A stretch of 64,000 nt of DNA from Methanonatronarchaeum sp. AMET-Sl (GCF_029854155.1 NZ_CP122958.1:186001-250000), one strand, 5' to 3'; shown: positions 33,195 through 47,654, counted from the first letter of the stretch. Notes: a model not told the origin generated them from the sequence alone. Made by a program: numbers and translations.

Positions 33195-34372
33195 AGTTCT
33201 CTCCTTGCCTTGGATTCAGCCATCTCCTTAATTTCTTTAAGAGGTTTACCTGTTTTCTTAGCTAGTTCGATACAGTCATCATATTCAGCAGAAACATCAA
33301 TAACCTCACCATTCTCTAGAAAACCAACCTTAACTTGAATCGACTCTCCCAGAACCTCTATTTTTTTGAAACGGCGGTTTGCTATTAAGCGGTGTTGTCT
33401 TTTGTTTATTCGGACTCCTAAACTACCTGTTTCCCTAACTATAACCTCTGCTAAACGATCAATATCCTCTGGTTCAACTAATACCTTTAATAGTTCTCCT
33501 TTGCGGCCTTTTTTCATTAAGCCAGATATGACAAATACGTCTAACGCTCCTTCGTTCATCAACTTATCGATGAGGTAGCCGATTGTTTCACCATCTACAT
33601 CATCGACATTGGTTTCTAAAATACCTATAAAATCATTAATTAGTGTGTTGGTTTGGCCTAAATAGATGGTTAGTATGTTTGGTGTTTCAAAATTTTTAGT
33701 TCCGGCTCCCCTGCCCCGGTTTTTTATTTTGAGTGGTGGGGTGGTTTCGGTGTATTTATCGATTATGTTTGATAGTATTGCGGCGCCGGTTGGGGTGAGT
33801 AGTTCTCCTTTTACAGGTCCTCCTGCCCAGGTCATTTGGTTTTGGGTTAGTATTTCAGTTACTGCTGGTACAGGTATTGGTAGGTTTCCATGGCTTGTCT
33901 TAATGTATCCATCTCCAACCATCAATGGGGTGGAATAAACTGTATGTTCATTTAGTTTTAGGTTGTGGTATGCGGTGGCTGCTCCTACGATATCTGCTAG
34001 TGCGTCAAGCTTACCTACTTCATGGAAACTATGGTTTGGGCCATGAACTTTTCTTTCCGCCTTCTTCAAACTCAATAAAATATCCAGAGACAGGTCACAT
34101 ACCTCTCTATCCAATCCGCTTTCTTTGATTGCTTTTTGCATGTCTTTATAGCTGAGGTCTGGGTTTTCGGATTTTATTTCTATATCTATTTTGGTGGCCT
34201 TTATCGAGTTCTTCTTAACTTCATGAGGCCTGACATTAATCTCTCCACAGGTGTTGGCCACCGTTTCCATGTTATCTAATACTTTTTGGGGGTCGGCGCC
34301 TGCGTCAATCAAACAACTAATGATCATGTCTCCGGCCGCACCCATCTTAGGATCAAAAACAACAATATCCAT
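33191..34372 (-). CDS. larC: LarC-like nickel insertion protein (pyridinium bisthiocarboxylate mononucleotide nickel chelatase)
   Basis: Inserts nickel into the NPN pincer cofactor of lactate racemase-type enzymes, by family. Typical blocks: FDPKMGAAGDMIISCLIDAG (residues 5-24), FHEVGKLDALADIVGAATAY, YSTPLMVGDGYIKTSHGNLP, GELLTPTGAAILS and ETNVDDVDGETIGYLIDKL. Length 393 matches LarC in one piece, with no frameshift (some bacterial larC genes need one). larB, larE and larA are not beside it. The following gene is radB, overlapping by four bases. Confidence 0.92.
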   Translation of the reverse strand: MDIVVFDPKMGAAGDMIISCLIDAGADPQKVLDNMETVANTCGEINVRPHEVKKNSIKATKIDIEIKSENPDLSYKDMQKAIKESGLDREVCDLSLDILLSLKKAERKVHGPNHSFHEVGKLDALADIVGAATAYHNLKLNEHTVYSTPLMVGDGYIKTSHGNLPIPVPAVTEILTQNQMTWAGGPVKGELLTPTGAAILSNIIDKYTETTPPLKIKNRGRGAGTKNFETPNILTIYLGQTNTLINDFIGILETNVDDVDGETIGYLIDKLMNEGALDVFVISGLMKKGRKGELLKVLVEPEDIDRLAEVIVRETGSLGVRINKRQHRLIANRRFKKIEVLGESIQVKVGFLENGEVIDVSAEYDDCIELAKKTGKPLKEIKEMAESKARREL

Positions 34373-34401
34373 AAATAAAACACCACAGAACCAACAATAA
34401 A

Positions 34402-34428
34402 GTAGGTTTTAGCTCTAACTAAAACTAC
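34402..34428. promoter_or_regulatory. Inverted repeat in the divergent larC/cdc48 intergenic region
   Basis: GTAGGTTTTAG (34402-34412) and CTAAAACTAC (34419-34428) pair with one bulged G around a short loop. It lies 30 bases upstream of the larC start and 90 before cdc48. It may be an operator or an RNA hairpin in the larC leader. Confidence 0.35.
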
Positions 34429-34518
34429 CTACCATACAGAATTAGTTATTTTTTTGTTTTTGTGGTGTTTTTTTGTAGAAAGTTTAATGTGGTTTTTTGG
34501 TCTAGGTTTAGTTGAGTT

Positions 34519-36744
<2,226 letters not shown>

Positions 36745-36787
36745 ACCAAAAACAAAAAACAAAACCAAACAAATAAACCAAGAAACC

Positions 36788-36854
36788 TTAAATATAAATA
36801 CATACATAAAAAACCAAATAGATACCCATCACATAAAAAAATAAACAAAAGGAG
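36788..36854 (+). promoter_or_regulatory. Promoter of the PRC-barrel gene
   Basis: A TATA-like TTAAATATAAAT lies at 36788-36799, about 65 bases before the ATG at 36864, and AAAGGAGA at about 36847-36854 is its ribosome binding site. This gives the small gene its own promoter behind cdc48. Confidence 0.5.
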
Positions 36855-36863
36855 AAAAATAAA

Positions 36864-37097
36864 ATGGAAATCCCCGTAACCAAACTATCAAAAAAAGACA
36901 TAGTAAGCTCAAACGGAGACGAAATAGGCTCACTACACAACGTAACCATGAACCAAAAAACAGGCGAACTACTAGACCTAATAATAGAACCACACAGAGA
37001 CGTCGACACAGAAAAATACCAAACACAAGAAGACTACATAATCATACCATTCAAAAACGTAAAAGCAATAAAAGACATGATAGTAGTCAAAACATAA
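36864..37097 (+). CDS. PRC-barrel domain protein
   Basis: 77 residues forming one PRC-barrel: [40 protein letters not shown] and [19 protein letters not shown]. Such single-domain proteins are common in euryarchaea and are related to the RimM C-terminal domain; proposed roles are in RNA metabolism or cell division (CdpB-type proteins in haloarchaea are PRC-barrel). No specific function can be read here. It has its own TATA box and a good Shine-Dalgarno. Confidence 0.85.
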   Translation: MEIPVTKLSKKDIVSSNGDEIGSLHNVTMNQKTGELLDLIIEPHRDVDTEKYQTQEDYIIIPFKNVKAIKDMIVVKT

Positions 37098-37158
37098 AAA
37101 CCAAACCCTAAAACAAACACCAACCAACCTATATTCAGAGTTGGGGGGGGTTTGTGGG

Positions 37159-37839
<681 letters not shown>

Positions 37840-37886
37840 ACTACAAAATATAACACTTCAACTCCAATAATAAATATGGTATTACA

Positions 37887-38576
37887 ATGCGAGGCCGCCT
37901 CTTCTTACCACTAGCACTACCACTCCTAATCATATTCTTCATCATCCCCTTCCTACTAGCATACATCGTACTAACAGTAGGAGCTGTATTAGGTTTCACA
38001 CCACTAACAACCCTACTAATCTATATGGCAATCCTAGTAGGCAGCATCGTTAACATACCAATAACAGAAATCGAAAAAAAACAAATAATGGATCAACGTC
38101 CATCTTTTTTCGAAACACCATTCCAACAATATAACGAAAAAAAATACACAACCATCGCAATAAACCTGGGGGGCGCATTAATACCAACTTTAATCTCAAT
38201 CTACCTAATCTTCGGCCTCACCCCAATAGAGATATTAGCCACTTTATCTTCCTTATTAATAGTTATTTTTGTTTCTAAAGCGTTTTCAAGGATTGTTAAG
38301 GGTGTTGGGATAGCGATGCCAATGCTAATACCACCAATAACCGCAGTAACCGCCTCACTACTAGCCACAATAATCTTTAGCACCGGACAGGCAAACCTCG
38401 CCAAAATATCATTCGCCTCCGGAGTACTAGGAGTCCTAATAGGAGCAGACCTCCTAAACCTACATAAAATAAAAAAAGTCGGCGCAGACACCATAAGCAT
38501 CGGAGGCGCAGGAACATTCGACGGAATATTCCTAACAGGCGTCTTCTCAGTAATATTCTCAATCTTCTTCATCTAA
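37887..38576 (+). CDS. DUF1614 family membrane protein
   Basis: 229 residues with about seven hydrophobic helices (for example [20 protein letters not shown] at the start and [16 protein letters not shown] at the end). The conserved loops [27 protein letters not shown] and [15 protein letters not shown] match DUF1614, an archaeal and bacterial membrane family of unknown function. The gene is A/C-rich over its whole length on the coding strand. Confidence 0.8.
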   Translation: MRGRLFLPLALPLLIIFFIIPFLLAYIVLTVGAVLGFTPLTTLLIYMAILVGSIVNIPITEIEKKQIMDQRPSFFETPFQQYNEKKYTTIAINLGGALIPTLISIYLIFGLTPIEILATLSSLLIVIFVSKAFSRIVKGVGIAMPMLIPPITAVTASLLATIIFSTGQANLAKISFASGVLGVLIGADLLNLHKIKKVGADTISIGGAGTFDGIFLTGVFSVIFSIFFI

Positions 38577-38696
38577 CCCCAAAACAACCCAACAAAACCC
38601 TTAATCATTGGTGTTTTTGGTTTTATTTGGTTGTGGTTAGTTTCGGTTACCTATTCACTAATGCTAACTTTTTTGTCTTGGTATTTTTTGGTTAGG

Positions 38697-39737
38697 ATGG
38701 GTTTGTTGAGTCGTGTTAGGCGTTTATCTGAATCAGGTCAGTATGATGTGGTTTGTGGTGCAAATCATAAACTTCCGGTTTTTAATGCTAAGTCGAGTTA
38801 TGGGTCTCACTCGATGTTGAAGCTTTTGTTATCGAATGAATGTAAGTTTGATTGTTTGTATTGTCAGAATAGATGTTCAAACAATGGGACCTCAATAACT
38901 CCGGTGGAGGTTAGTAGGTTAGCTAACTACCTAAAAAAGGAGGGGGTTTGTGGTTTATTCCTTTCAAGCGGTGTTTACGGTGATGTTGATTCTGTTATGA
39001 GTGATTTGGTTCGAGCGGCAGAGCTAACTCGAGAACGGGGTTTCGATGGGTATATTCATCTTAAAGTGATGCCTGGAGTTAGCCGCCACCATATAAAGAG
39101 GACGGCTGAAGTCGCAGATAGATTAAGCATCAATATAGAAGCTCCAAACAACAACTACCTAAACGAACTATCATCAATCAAGGACATGAAAATCGATATT
39201 GAACGGAGGTTGAGGTGGATCGATAAAATGGATGTTAGCCATTCAACACAATTCGTAGTTGGAGTCCTCAACGAAAAAGACCAAGAAATACTCGACAAAA
39301 CAAACGAACTATACTCCAAATACAACACCCAGAGAGTATACTACTCCGGATTCAAACCACTAAACAACACACCCCTCCAAACAAAAAACCCAGTACAAAC
39401 AGGAAGAATAGGAAGACTATACCAATCAGATTGGCTACTAAGAAAATATGACTATAAACTCAAAGAAATAAAACAAATTCTAATAGATGGAATGTTGCCG
39501 GATAGAGACCCTAAACTAGAGATAGCGAGAAAAAAAGAACCAATCAACATAGAGATAGCAGACATAAAACAATTGATGCGGATACCTGGAATCGGCCCAA
39601 AAACAGCTAGAAAAATACATCAAAACAAAAACCACATAAACAGCCGGAAAGACCTCAAGAAAATAGGAGTGCCTAAAAAATCAATCCCATTCATCGAGAT
39701 TAACAAAACGAAACAAAAGAAATTGACTGGATATTAA
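38697..39737 (+). CDS. Radical SAM protein with helix-hairpin-helix tail (putative DNA modification/repair, rSAM_link_UDG type)
   Basis: 346 residues. The radical SAM cluster motif is CKFDCLYCQNRC (CxxxCxxC), followed by LFLSSGVYGDVDSVM and INIEAPNNNYLNEL. The C-terminal segment RIPGIGPKTARKIHQ is a helix-hairpin-helix, suggesting nucleic acid binding. This arrangement matches the family named putative DNA modification/repair radical SAM protein, often encoded beside a uracil-DNA-glycosylase-like partner. No such partner is next to it here. ATG at 38697 is preferred over the frame start at 38631, whose extra residues are hydrophobic and untypical. Convergent with the fumarase genes. Confidence 0.82.
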   Translation: MGLLSRVRRLSESGQYDVVCGANHKLPVFNAKSSYGSHSMLKLLLSNECKFDCLYCQNRCSNNGTSITPVEVSRLANYLKKEGVCGLFLSSGVYGDVDSVMSDLVRAAELTRERGFDGYIHLKVMPGVSRHHIKRTAEVADRLSINIEAPNNNYLNELSSIKDMKIDIERRLRWIDKMDVSHSTQFVVGVLNEKDQEILDKTNELYSKYNTQRVYYSGFKPLNNTPLQTKNPVQTGRIGRLYQSDWLLRKYDYKLKEIKQILIDGMLPDRDPKLEIARKKEPINIEIADIKQLMRIPGIGPKTARKIHQNKNHINSRKDLKKIGVPKKSIPFIEINKTKQKKLTGY

Positions 39738-39749
39738 GCTGGTCTATGG

Positions 39750-40280
39750 TTATTTTTTGTATAGGTTGTTTCCTTGTGTGTCTATTGCTACTGTTGTTGG
39801 TAGGTTTTTGATTTTTAGTTTCCATATTGCTTCGGGCATTCCTAGGTCTAGCCACTTTACATCCATTACTTCCGTGATTTGATCTGATGCTAGTGCGGCG
39901 CATCCACCGGTATATGCGAGATAACAACAACCATATTTTTCCATTGCTCTGATTGCTTGTTTTCCGAGCCCGCCTTTTCCGATCATTGCTCTGATTTTGT
40001 GTTTTTGTAGTAGTTTTGGAATGAATTTGCTGAGCCGAGTGCTTGTTGTTGGGCCTGCAGCCACTACTCTCCACCAATCGTTTTTCTCCATTAAAGGCCC
40101 ACAATGATATATCACTGCTCCATCCAAATCCAACTCTATATCATTTTCTAAGATTCGTTTGTGAGCAGAGTCTCGGGCCGTATATATAACTCCAGATAAC
40201 TGGACCTCATCTCCAGCCCTTAATTTCATTATCTCGTTTTTGGAGATTGGTGTTATTATATTGGTATTGGTTTTTGTCAT
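39750..40280 (-). CDS. fumB: Fumarate hydratase class I, beta subunit
   Basis: C-terminal half-enzyme (176 residues) of the two-subunit iron-sulfur fumarase. [20 protein letters not shown] begins the conserved block; [18 protein letters not shown] and [18 protein letters not shown] carry family signatures; [16 protein letters not shown] and [13 protein letters not shown] close it. Three bases separate it from the alpha subunit. The related L-tartrate dehydratase has the same layout, but fumarase is more likely in an autotroph-like archaeon. Confidence 0.9.
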   Translation of the reverse strand: MTKTNTNIITPISKNEIMKLRAGDEVQLSGVIYTARDSAHKRILENDIELDLDGAVIYHCGPLMEKNDWWRVVAAGPTTSTRLSKFIPKLLQKHKIRAMIGKGGLGKQAIRAMEKYGCCYLAYTGGCAALASDQITEVMDVKWLDLGMPEAIWKLKIKNLPTTVAIDTQGNNLYKK

Positions 40281-40283
40281 TTT

Positions 40284-41120
40284 TTAGGCCTCTATAGTGG
40301 TGGTGGCGGTTCTGGTTGCCCAACACTGAACATTTAATGCAACAGGTAAGGAGGCTGTATGGCAAGATGCAGTCTCTATAGAGACTCCAAGGGCAGTTGT
40401 ATCTCCACCAAGCCCCATCGGCCCAACCCCCAACTCATTAACTTTTTCTAAAATCTGGTTTTCCATCTCCCCTATCTCTCCTTTGCTTGTGTTTGGTTGT
40501 TCCATTAAAGCTTTTTTGGCTAGTTTTGCTGAAATATCCAGGCCTCCACCAATTCCCAGTCCAATGTAGATAGGTGGGCAGGGTTTAGCTCCAGCCTCAC
40601 CAACCACCTCAACTACCCACTCTGGGATTTTGCTTGCTTCGTCCGGTAGGAACATTTTTTGTCTAGCAACATTCTCCGACCCCCCACCCTTAACCAAAAC
40701 ACCCAACTTAATTTCATCACCCTTAACCGGTTCGTATTCTATATGTGGAACTCCCCTACCAGTGTTGTCGTCCGTGTTTTTTCTGGTTATTGGGTCTACG
40801 ATGCTTGGACGCATCGGTAGTTCTTTTGTAGCGTCTCTAACAGCTTGCTCTAATGCCTTTTGTATTTGAAAATCTATTTGTAGGTCTCTTCCTACTTCGA
40901 TGTAGAATGTGATTAGTCCTGTGTCCTGGCAGATTGGTTTGTTTTTTAATTTTGCTATTTCTAAGTTATCGAGGATGTTTTGTATTTGTTTCTTTGAAAC
41001 GCCTTCTTCTTTCTGGTAGGTTTTCTGTAGTTTTTTTTCAGCCCAACCTGGCAACTGTGTCTCCGCTTCCTGAATCAGTTGATTGGCGGTTTTTGTTAGT
41101 TTTTTCTGTAGCTCCGTCAT
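40284..41120 (-). CDS. fumA: Fumarate hydratase class I, alpha subunit
   Basis: Iron-sulfur half of the two-subunit fumarase, interconverting fumarate and malate. 278 residues. [16 protein letters not shown] holds the first cluster cysteine; [18 protein letters not shown] is the family signature; [17 protein letters not shown] and [20 protein letters not shown] hold the other likely cluster cysteines. It is upstream of the beta subunit in the same unit and needs it for activity. Confidence 0.9.
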   Translation of the reverse strand: MTELQKKLTKTANQLIQEAETQLPGWAEKKLQKTYQKEEGVSKKQIQNILDNLEIAKLKNKPICQDTGLITFYIEVGRDLQIDFQIQKALEQAVRDATKELPMRPSIVDPITRKNTDDNTGRGVPHIEYEPVKGDEIKLGVLVKGGGSENVARQKMFLPDEASKIPEWVVEVVGEAGAKPCPPIYIGLGIGGGLDISAKLAKKALMEQPNTSKGEIGEMENQILEKVNELGVGPMGLGGDTTALGVSIETASCHTASLPVALNVQCWATRTATTTIEA

Positions 41121-41223
41121 TTTATTTCCCTTACCTATTTTTTTGTTTTTTCTCTAGGATATCTATTTATGTTGGTTTTGGTGGTTAAGTTTTATAATAA
41201 TTCCTCGTCTATATGTTGCGGAG

Positions 41224-42627
<1,404 letters not shown>

Positions 42628-42642
42628 AAAAATAAGAAAATA

Positions 42643-42652
42643 AGTTTATAAG
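42643..42652 (+). promoter_or_regulatory. TATA box before the family 2 glycosyltransferase
   Basis: AGTTTATAAG at 42643-42652, about 31 bases before the ATG at 42683, fits an archaeal TATA box with a very short leader. Confidence 0.45.
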
Positions 42653-42682
42653 ATTCTATTTATTGTAATATTTATTAGTATT

Positions 42683-43501
42683 ATGAAGCCTCTTGTTAGT
42701 GTTTGTTTGACAACGTATAATGGGGAAAGATTTCTTAGAGAGGTAATTGAGAGTATATTGAGTCAAACGTATAGCAATTATGAGTTTATTATTATTGATG
42801 ATGGGTCTACCGATAGTACTAAAGATATTTTGTCAGAATACCATAACAATAGTAAAATTCGGATACATCATCAGTCAAATAAAGGACGGGCAATAAGTCT
42901 TAATAAAACAATTAATTTATCTAAAGGACGTTATATTGCAATTATTGATGACGACGACCCTTCTAAACCAAAAAGACTTGAAAAACAAGTAAAATTTCTT
43001 GAAAAACATCCTGAATATGGTTTAGTAGGAAGCTATTGGGGGAGAGAATACCCTGACAACCCTGAAAAAGAAAAAGAAGTTATAAAACCACCGACCAAAG
43101 ACGAAAAAATAAGAAAAGCGTTTCCAAGATACAGTCCATTCCTACATAGCTCCATACTAATAAGAAAAAAAATCTTAAACAAAAAACCATACAACGAGAA
43201 TCTAAGAAACTGCTTAGACCTAGATTTATACATAAAAATAGCCAAAAACCATAAACTAGCAAATATACCCAAAGTACTCGCAAAACAAAGATTCCACGAA
43301 CAACAACATTTCGCAAACCAACTAAACCGCAAAAAAAACCTAAGAACAGACTCAAAAATCAAAATAAAAGCCGTCAAAAAACTAAAACTAAAACCACACA
43401 ACTACATATACCCAATAATGATATACCTATACACATTCCTACCCACAAAAATACAAAAACAAATCAAAAAAACATTCAAAAAACACTTCATAGCAAAATA
43501 A
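42683..43501 (+). CDS. Family 2 glycosyltransferase
   Basis: Inverting GT-A enzyme of 272 residues. VSVCLTTYNGERFLREVIES starts the nucleotide-binding fold; IIIDDGSTDSTKDIL; RYIAIIDDDDPSKPKRL holds the DxD-type metal site; and YSPFLHSSILIRKKI with a later CLDLDLYIKIAK (the ED-like acid region). Donor and acceptor unknown. First gene of the surface-glycan island, with a basic tail (KIQKQIKKTFKKHF) that may bind the membrane. The codon shift to A/C-rich at the 3' end matches the core genes. Confidence 0.88.
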   Translation: MKPLVSVCLTTYNGERFLREVIESILSQTYSNYEFIIIDDGSTDSTKDILSEYHNNSKIRIHHQSNKGRAISLNKTINLSKGRYIAIIDDDDPSKPKRLEKQVKFLEKHPEYGLVGSYWGREYPDNPEKEKEVIKPPTKDEKIRKAFPRYSPFLHSSILIRKKILNKKPYNENLRNCLDLDLYIKIAKNHKLANIPKVLAKQRFHEQQHFANQLNRKKNLRTDSKIKIKAVKKLKLKPHNYIYPIMIYLYTFLPTKIQKQIKKTFKKHFIAK

Positions 43502-43674
43502 AAAAACAAAAAAACTATAAAAACCTCATCAACACTAACAGAATTCAATCTATTAAATTAACTTCTATCTAAATTCAACAAATCAGATTTTAAATAAATA
43601 ACAAAAAGTTCAAAATCTACATCAGAATCTATTGAAAAAACATTTTCTATATAAGCAAATATGGTTGATCGTAA

Positions 43675-44664
43675 ATGAAGATATTTTGTAAATCATTCCC
43701 TCCCCATCTAGGTGGAGATGGCATACTTGTTGAAAACTATTTGAAACATGGAGAAAGAAATGCCCATGTCTATACAGTAGGATCTGGAGAAAGCCCCGAT
43801 AATGTCACATTCCTTTCACCAGAATATGATAGTACTTATCGGAAAAAAGCAAGAGAGATTGCTTCAGATGACGAAATGTTATGGGTTCATTCAACAAGAC
43901 TTGGAATCGACCTAAATAAAAAAATGACGAAAAACGATTTTCTAACCGTACATGGGTTATTTGGATTAATTCCTAGGAAAACAGATATATGGTGGAAACA
44001 CTACCGAAATAAAATAGCAGAATACATATATTTCAAATTTCTATGCAACTCACAAGTAACAGTCGTATCCCCTTACTCAAAAGAAAAACTATCCAAATAC
44101 ATAAATCCACACCACATACCAAATGGAGTAAATTTCACTGGCTTCAAAGACACAGAAAAAGAGAAAAAAGCAGTATTCCTTGGAAGACACCATCCACAAA
44201 AAGACCTAAAACTTGTAACCAAAATAGCCAAATACCTAACACAACAAGGATACCAAGTACATATAGGCGGAAAGCCAAACAAATACTCACTCAATCAAAA
44301 ATGGAACAAAATAGACAAACTAACACACGGATACCTAACCGAAGAAGAAAAACAAAAATGGCTAGAAGAAAGCAAATACCTAATCCAACCATCAAAATGG
44401 GAAGGGTTACCAATAACACTAATGGAAAGCCTAAAACATAAATGCATACCAATAATCCGAAACTACTCAAATATAAATAAAACTGACTTATCAAAATACT
44501 TCATATTTGTAAATCAAAAAAACTATAAAAATAAATTACAAAAAACAGAATACACAGAACATGATTTCAAAAAACTAAAGAAACTATTAAACGGAAAATA
44601 CAACTGGAAAAATATAATAAAACAATACGACAAGCTATTCACAGTAAAAGAAAATGAAATATGA
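43675..44664 (+). CDS. Family 4-like glycosyltransferase (GT-B fold)
   Basis: 329 residues. SFPPHLGGDGILVENYLKHG marks the N-terminal domain; DFLTVHGLFGLIPRK and VTVVSPYSKEKLSKYINPHH lead to IPNGVNF. The C-terminal domain has AVFLGRHHPQKDLKLVTKI and LIQPSKWEGLPITLMESLKH, whose Glu residues match the EX7E motif of family 4. Likely builds a lipid-linked or surface glycan. AT-rich. Confidence 0.85.
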   Translation: MKIFCKSFPPHLGGDGILVENYLKHGERNAHVYTVGSGESPDNVTFLSPEYDSTYRKKAREIASDDEMLWVHSTRLGIDLNKKMTKNDFLTVHGLFGLIPRKTDIWWKHYRNKIAEYIYFKFLCNSQVTVVSPYSKEKLSKYINPHHIPNGVNFTGFKDTEKEKKAVFLGRHHPQKDLKLVTKIAKYLTQQGYQVHIGGKPNKYSLNQKWNKIDKLTHGYLTEEEKQKWLEESKYLIQPSKWEGLPITLMESLKHKCIPIIRNYSNINKTDLSKYFIFVNQKNYKNKLQKTEYTEHDFKKLKKLLNGKYNWKNIIKQYDKLFTVKENEI

Positions 44665-45458
44665 ATTATTTTCTACATGACATGCATTCGAACTTATTTA
44701 CTTTATAAAAACAAAAAAATCTTTTAACGTCTTTATAATTTTACCCTGAAGTATACATATTAATTTTAATATTCTAAAATAATCATCATTTTTACTTTAA
44801 ATTCTAAACGTTAAATGTGATAAATAAACCAAATATAAAACCAAATATATTTTTCCTTATTTATTATAAAAACAAATAGCTAATTAAATTTCAAAAATAC
44901 TATCCAGTCTTTAAAAAAATAAAACTCAATTTATTGCGTTCAAATGAAACATTTTAAGTAAAAAAAGTATAAACTCTCTAATTATCAAAGATAATGAAAA
45001 TAATCAGATATATATTAATTTAAGGCAAAATTGACCAATAATCGAAACTCGAACAAAAAATAATATAGGAAAGTTCGAAGAATATGAAAAAAATAACCGA
45101 GAAGATAAAAAGAACAATTTGGAGCCTTAATTAACCTGAAAAATCTTAGGATAAAGGGGATTCCCTATTTATTGAACTACAAGAAAAAAAACAAAAGTGA
45201 AAACAAAATATTAAACCTAAAAATAATTTCAAAAAGTAATTTTGTGGTTTTTCCTCTGTTCTTTAAGCTATAAGGATTTAAAGATATCTTATCAAACAGA
45301 ATTTTTAATAAAAACGATTAATAAAAAACAGCTAAATTCAAAGGAATTTAAATAGATTTTTAATATAGTAACACTAGAAGAAATATTAGTAATACTAGAG
45401 AACTTGATTTTTTATTTAGATCGAGAAATCTTTAAAAAAGCATTCTTGATGTGGAAAT
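44665..45458. other. AT-rich non-coding stretch in the glycan island
   Basis: About 790 bases with stops in all frames. A short frame from about 45084 begins MKKITEKIKRTIW and stops after 16 codons, possibly the scar of a lost gene. No RNA gene, repeat or mobile element seen. The promoter for the next gene must lie in the last 100 bases. Confidence 0.4.
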
Positions 45459-46370
45459 ATGAAGTTTGTATCGATATTGAATGATGGTTTTGTGGATGGG
45501 TTTATTGCATTGCTTAATTCTCTTATTCAAAATTCCGGGTTAGATACGATAGATTATACTATAGTTGAAATTGGAGAAGGTATTTCTTCTATTAATAAAA
45601 AGAAAATTAATTCAATGGCTTTAGATTCTAATGTCGAAGTTGAACTTAGTTATTTTGATTCTAAAGGACTTGGAGAAATAGCTTTTAATTCATCCTTATT
45701 TAATGATAAATCTAAATCTCTAAACATTAATAAATTACTTATATTTAACCTTCCTTTCGATGAACCTATTTGTTATTTAGATGCAGATATGCTTTGTTTA
45801 AGCGATATTAAATATTTGAAAGAGATTGAAGCAGGCTGGTCCTGTGAAAAAGGCTTTTATGCCGTTCCTAACATTGGAAAACTTCCTCCTAAATCTATAA
45901 AAAATCAACCTATGTTTAATGCTGGCCTATTTGTATTTCGCCCAGATGAAGAAGTCTTCAATGAAATAAAAACATTCACAAAAAACTTTATGACAAAAAA
46001 TAGAAATACAGATAAAAAATACTTACAATATAGTGACCAACGCATAATCAACGAATTCATATACAAAAATTACCCTAATTCTCTAAAATTATTAGGTTTC
46101 GAGTGGAATGCAATAATAACTTTAAAACACCATAACAAAGGTCTTTGGCGTTATATCAATTCAAGTGACGCTAAATTTTACCACTATACAGCTATAAAAC
46201 CATGGAGAATAAACCCAAAAACAGCATATAAAGATTATAAAAAGAGAAAAGGAATTAGAGGTAAAATAGGATATATATACGATTATATTTCCTCTCAAAT
46301 CTTATACAAAAATGAAATAAAAATTTGGAAAAACTACATACCTAAAAATAGGGAAAATAATCCAATATGA
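45459..46370 (+). CDS. Family 8-like glycosyltransferase (glycogenin/LgtC type)
   Basis: 303 residues, retaining GT-A layout. FVSILNDGFVDGFIALLNSL begins; the metal-binding DxD is in ICYLDADMLCLSDIKYL; MFNAGLFVFRPDEEVFNEI and YSDQRIINEFIYKN follow; and KFYHYTAIKPW holds the late His typical of this family. Donor not known. Codon use is uniformly AT-rich, without the 5'-to-3' composition shift of the core genes. Confidence 0.8.
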   Translation: MKFVSILNDGFVDGFIALLNSLIQNSGLDTIDYTIVEIGEGISSINKKKINSMALDSNVEVELSYFDSKGLGEIAFNSSLFNDKSKSLNINKLLIFNLPFDEPICYLDADMLCLSDIKYLKEIEAGWSCEKGFYAVPNIGKLPPKSIKNQPMFNAGLFVFRPDEEVFNEIKTFTKNFMTKNRNTDKKYLQYSDQRIINEFIYKNYPNSLKLLGFEWNAIITLKHHNKGLWRYINSSDAKFYHYTAIKPWRINPKTAYKDYKKRKGIRGKIGYIYDYISSQILYKNEIKIWKNYIPKNRENNPI

Positions 46371-46589
46371 TTTATTTCACAGTAAAATCATATTTTATAT
46401 GAAGTGGTTTAAACAAAATGTTAGAAATCAAGTATTTTAGTTAAAATCGAATATAACAAAAAACTAACATCAGAAAAAAGCTTTAAACACACCTTATAAA
46501 ACTTTCTAAATAAAAAGAAAAGTGTGGCAAATTCTTTATATACTTATGATGAAAACGTCCATCAGTTAAAAAAATAATTTTAATTTTCG

Positions 46590-47444
46590 TTAAGAGTTTT
46601 TCATTAATTCATTTATATCTGGGTGGTTTAAATGGTTTTTAGCTCTTTTACTAAGTTCTTTAATACTTCCAGAATTAATAATTTCATTTCGTAATTTTTG
46701 CCATTTTTTGTGACGTACAAAAACCCTTACCGGAATTTCTTTTATTCCAAGTATTTTAGCTATACATACTCTATTTCTACCGTCATCAAATATTAATTTA
46801 CCGTCTCTACCAATATTAATTAATATTTCCTCTTTGAAAGATAATTTATGATTATGAATTGAAGGAGTTTCTCCCTCTTTTTTTAATTCATCTTGTGTTT
46901 TAAAGCCTCCCTTCTTAATGCTGTGGTATAATCTGTCAATTTCTTTAAGATAATTTTTCTTAAACTTTTTAATTGACCCATACCTCGGATGGGATTTTGA
47001 ATGATTTTTTATTTTTTCCTTTTTATTTTCATAAAATTCGGTTTCTTCCCATGGAACCCCATTTTTAAAATGTCTTTTGTAAGATTCATATCTAGTAGAA
47101 TTTTTAAACGGTACTAAACATCGATTATTTTTTGCTGATTTTTGTTCAGCTCCACACCTATTAATATCCCAGTTACCAGAAAAAATATAACTAAATCTTT
47201 TCAAATATCTGGAAGAAAATCTTGGGTGTATTTTATATTTTATATCAATGGGATTAACCTTAATTATCTTACATCGACTCGGAAATTGGCTCCTATATTT
47301 TGATTTACAATAAAAATAATTAATGAAAGATCGAATGCTCCTAGGGTTTTTTATTTTGACTTTACTATATCTATAAACCGCAGAAATAACCCCAAAAAAG
47401 CCCTCTACTTGATATATTTTTACAATCCGGTCTTTTATACGCAT
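46590..47444 (-). CDS. ParB-fold-like protein, second paralogue
   Basis: 284 residues, paralogous to 18251-19153. It shares SGNWDINRCG, NSTRYESYKRHFKNGVPWEE, LINIGRDGKLIFDDGRNRV and [20 protein letters not shown], and the ending KNHLNHPDINELM. The N-terminus (IVKIYQVEGFFGVISAVYRY) resembles the helical start of many archaeal surface-glycan proteins. It lies alone on the minus strand between glycosyltransferase and P-loop genes. Function unknown; a nucleotide- or phosphate-binding role is only suggested by the ParB-like G-R/N-R motif. Confidence 0.6.
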   Translation of the reverse strand: MRIKDRIVKIYQVEGFFGVISAVYRYSKVKIKNPRSIRSFINYFYCKSKYRSQFPSRCKIIKVNPIDIKYKIHPRFSSRYLKRFSYIFSGNWDINRCGAEQKSAKNNRCLVPFKNSTRYESYKRHFKNGVPWEETEFYENKKEKIKNHSKSHPRYGSIKKFKKNYLKEIDRLYHSIKKGGFKTQDELKKEGETPSIHNHKLSFKEEILINIGRDGKLIFDDGRNRVCIAKILGIKEIPVRVFVRHKKWQKLRNEIINSGSIKELSKRAKNHLNHPDINELMKNS

Positions 47445-47654
47445 ACAGCCATCCTATATTATATCTATGTAAATAGTTTTTACGTCAAAAGTTACATTAG
47501 AAATCAAGTTAGGTAATTACTATTTATAATAGAAAATAAAACCTAAAAAAGAATAAAACGTTAAATAATATTTACTATAAAATCAACCTATTAAATTTAA
47601 TTGAAAGTTTTATTGAAAAAAATTATAAAGTTTATAAGAAAAAGAAGTAATAAA

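Noticed and set aside
44665..45458. CRISPR array or phage remnant in the AT-rich gap
   Set aside because: No regularly spaced repeats and no integrase or phage-like frame. The same search elsewhere in the window found no CRISPR array or cas gene.
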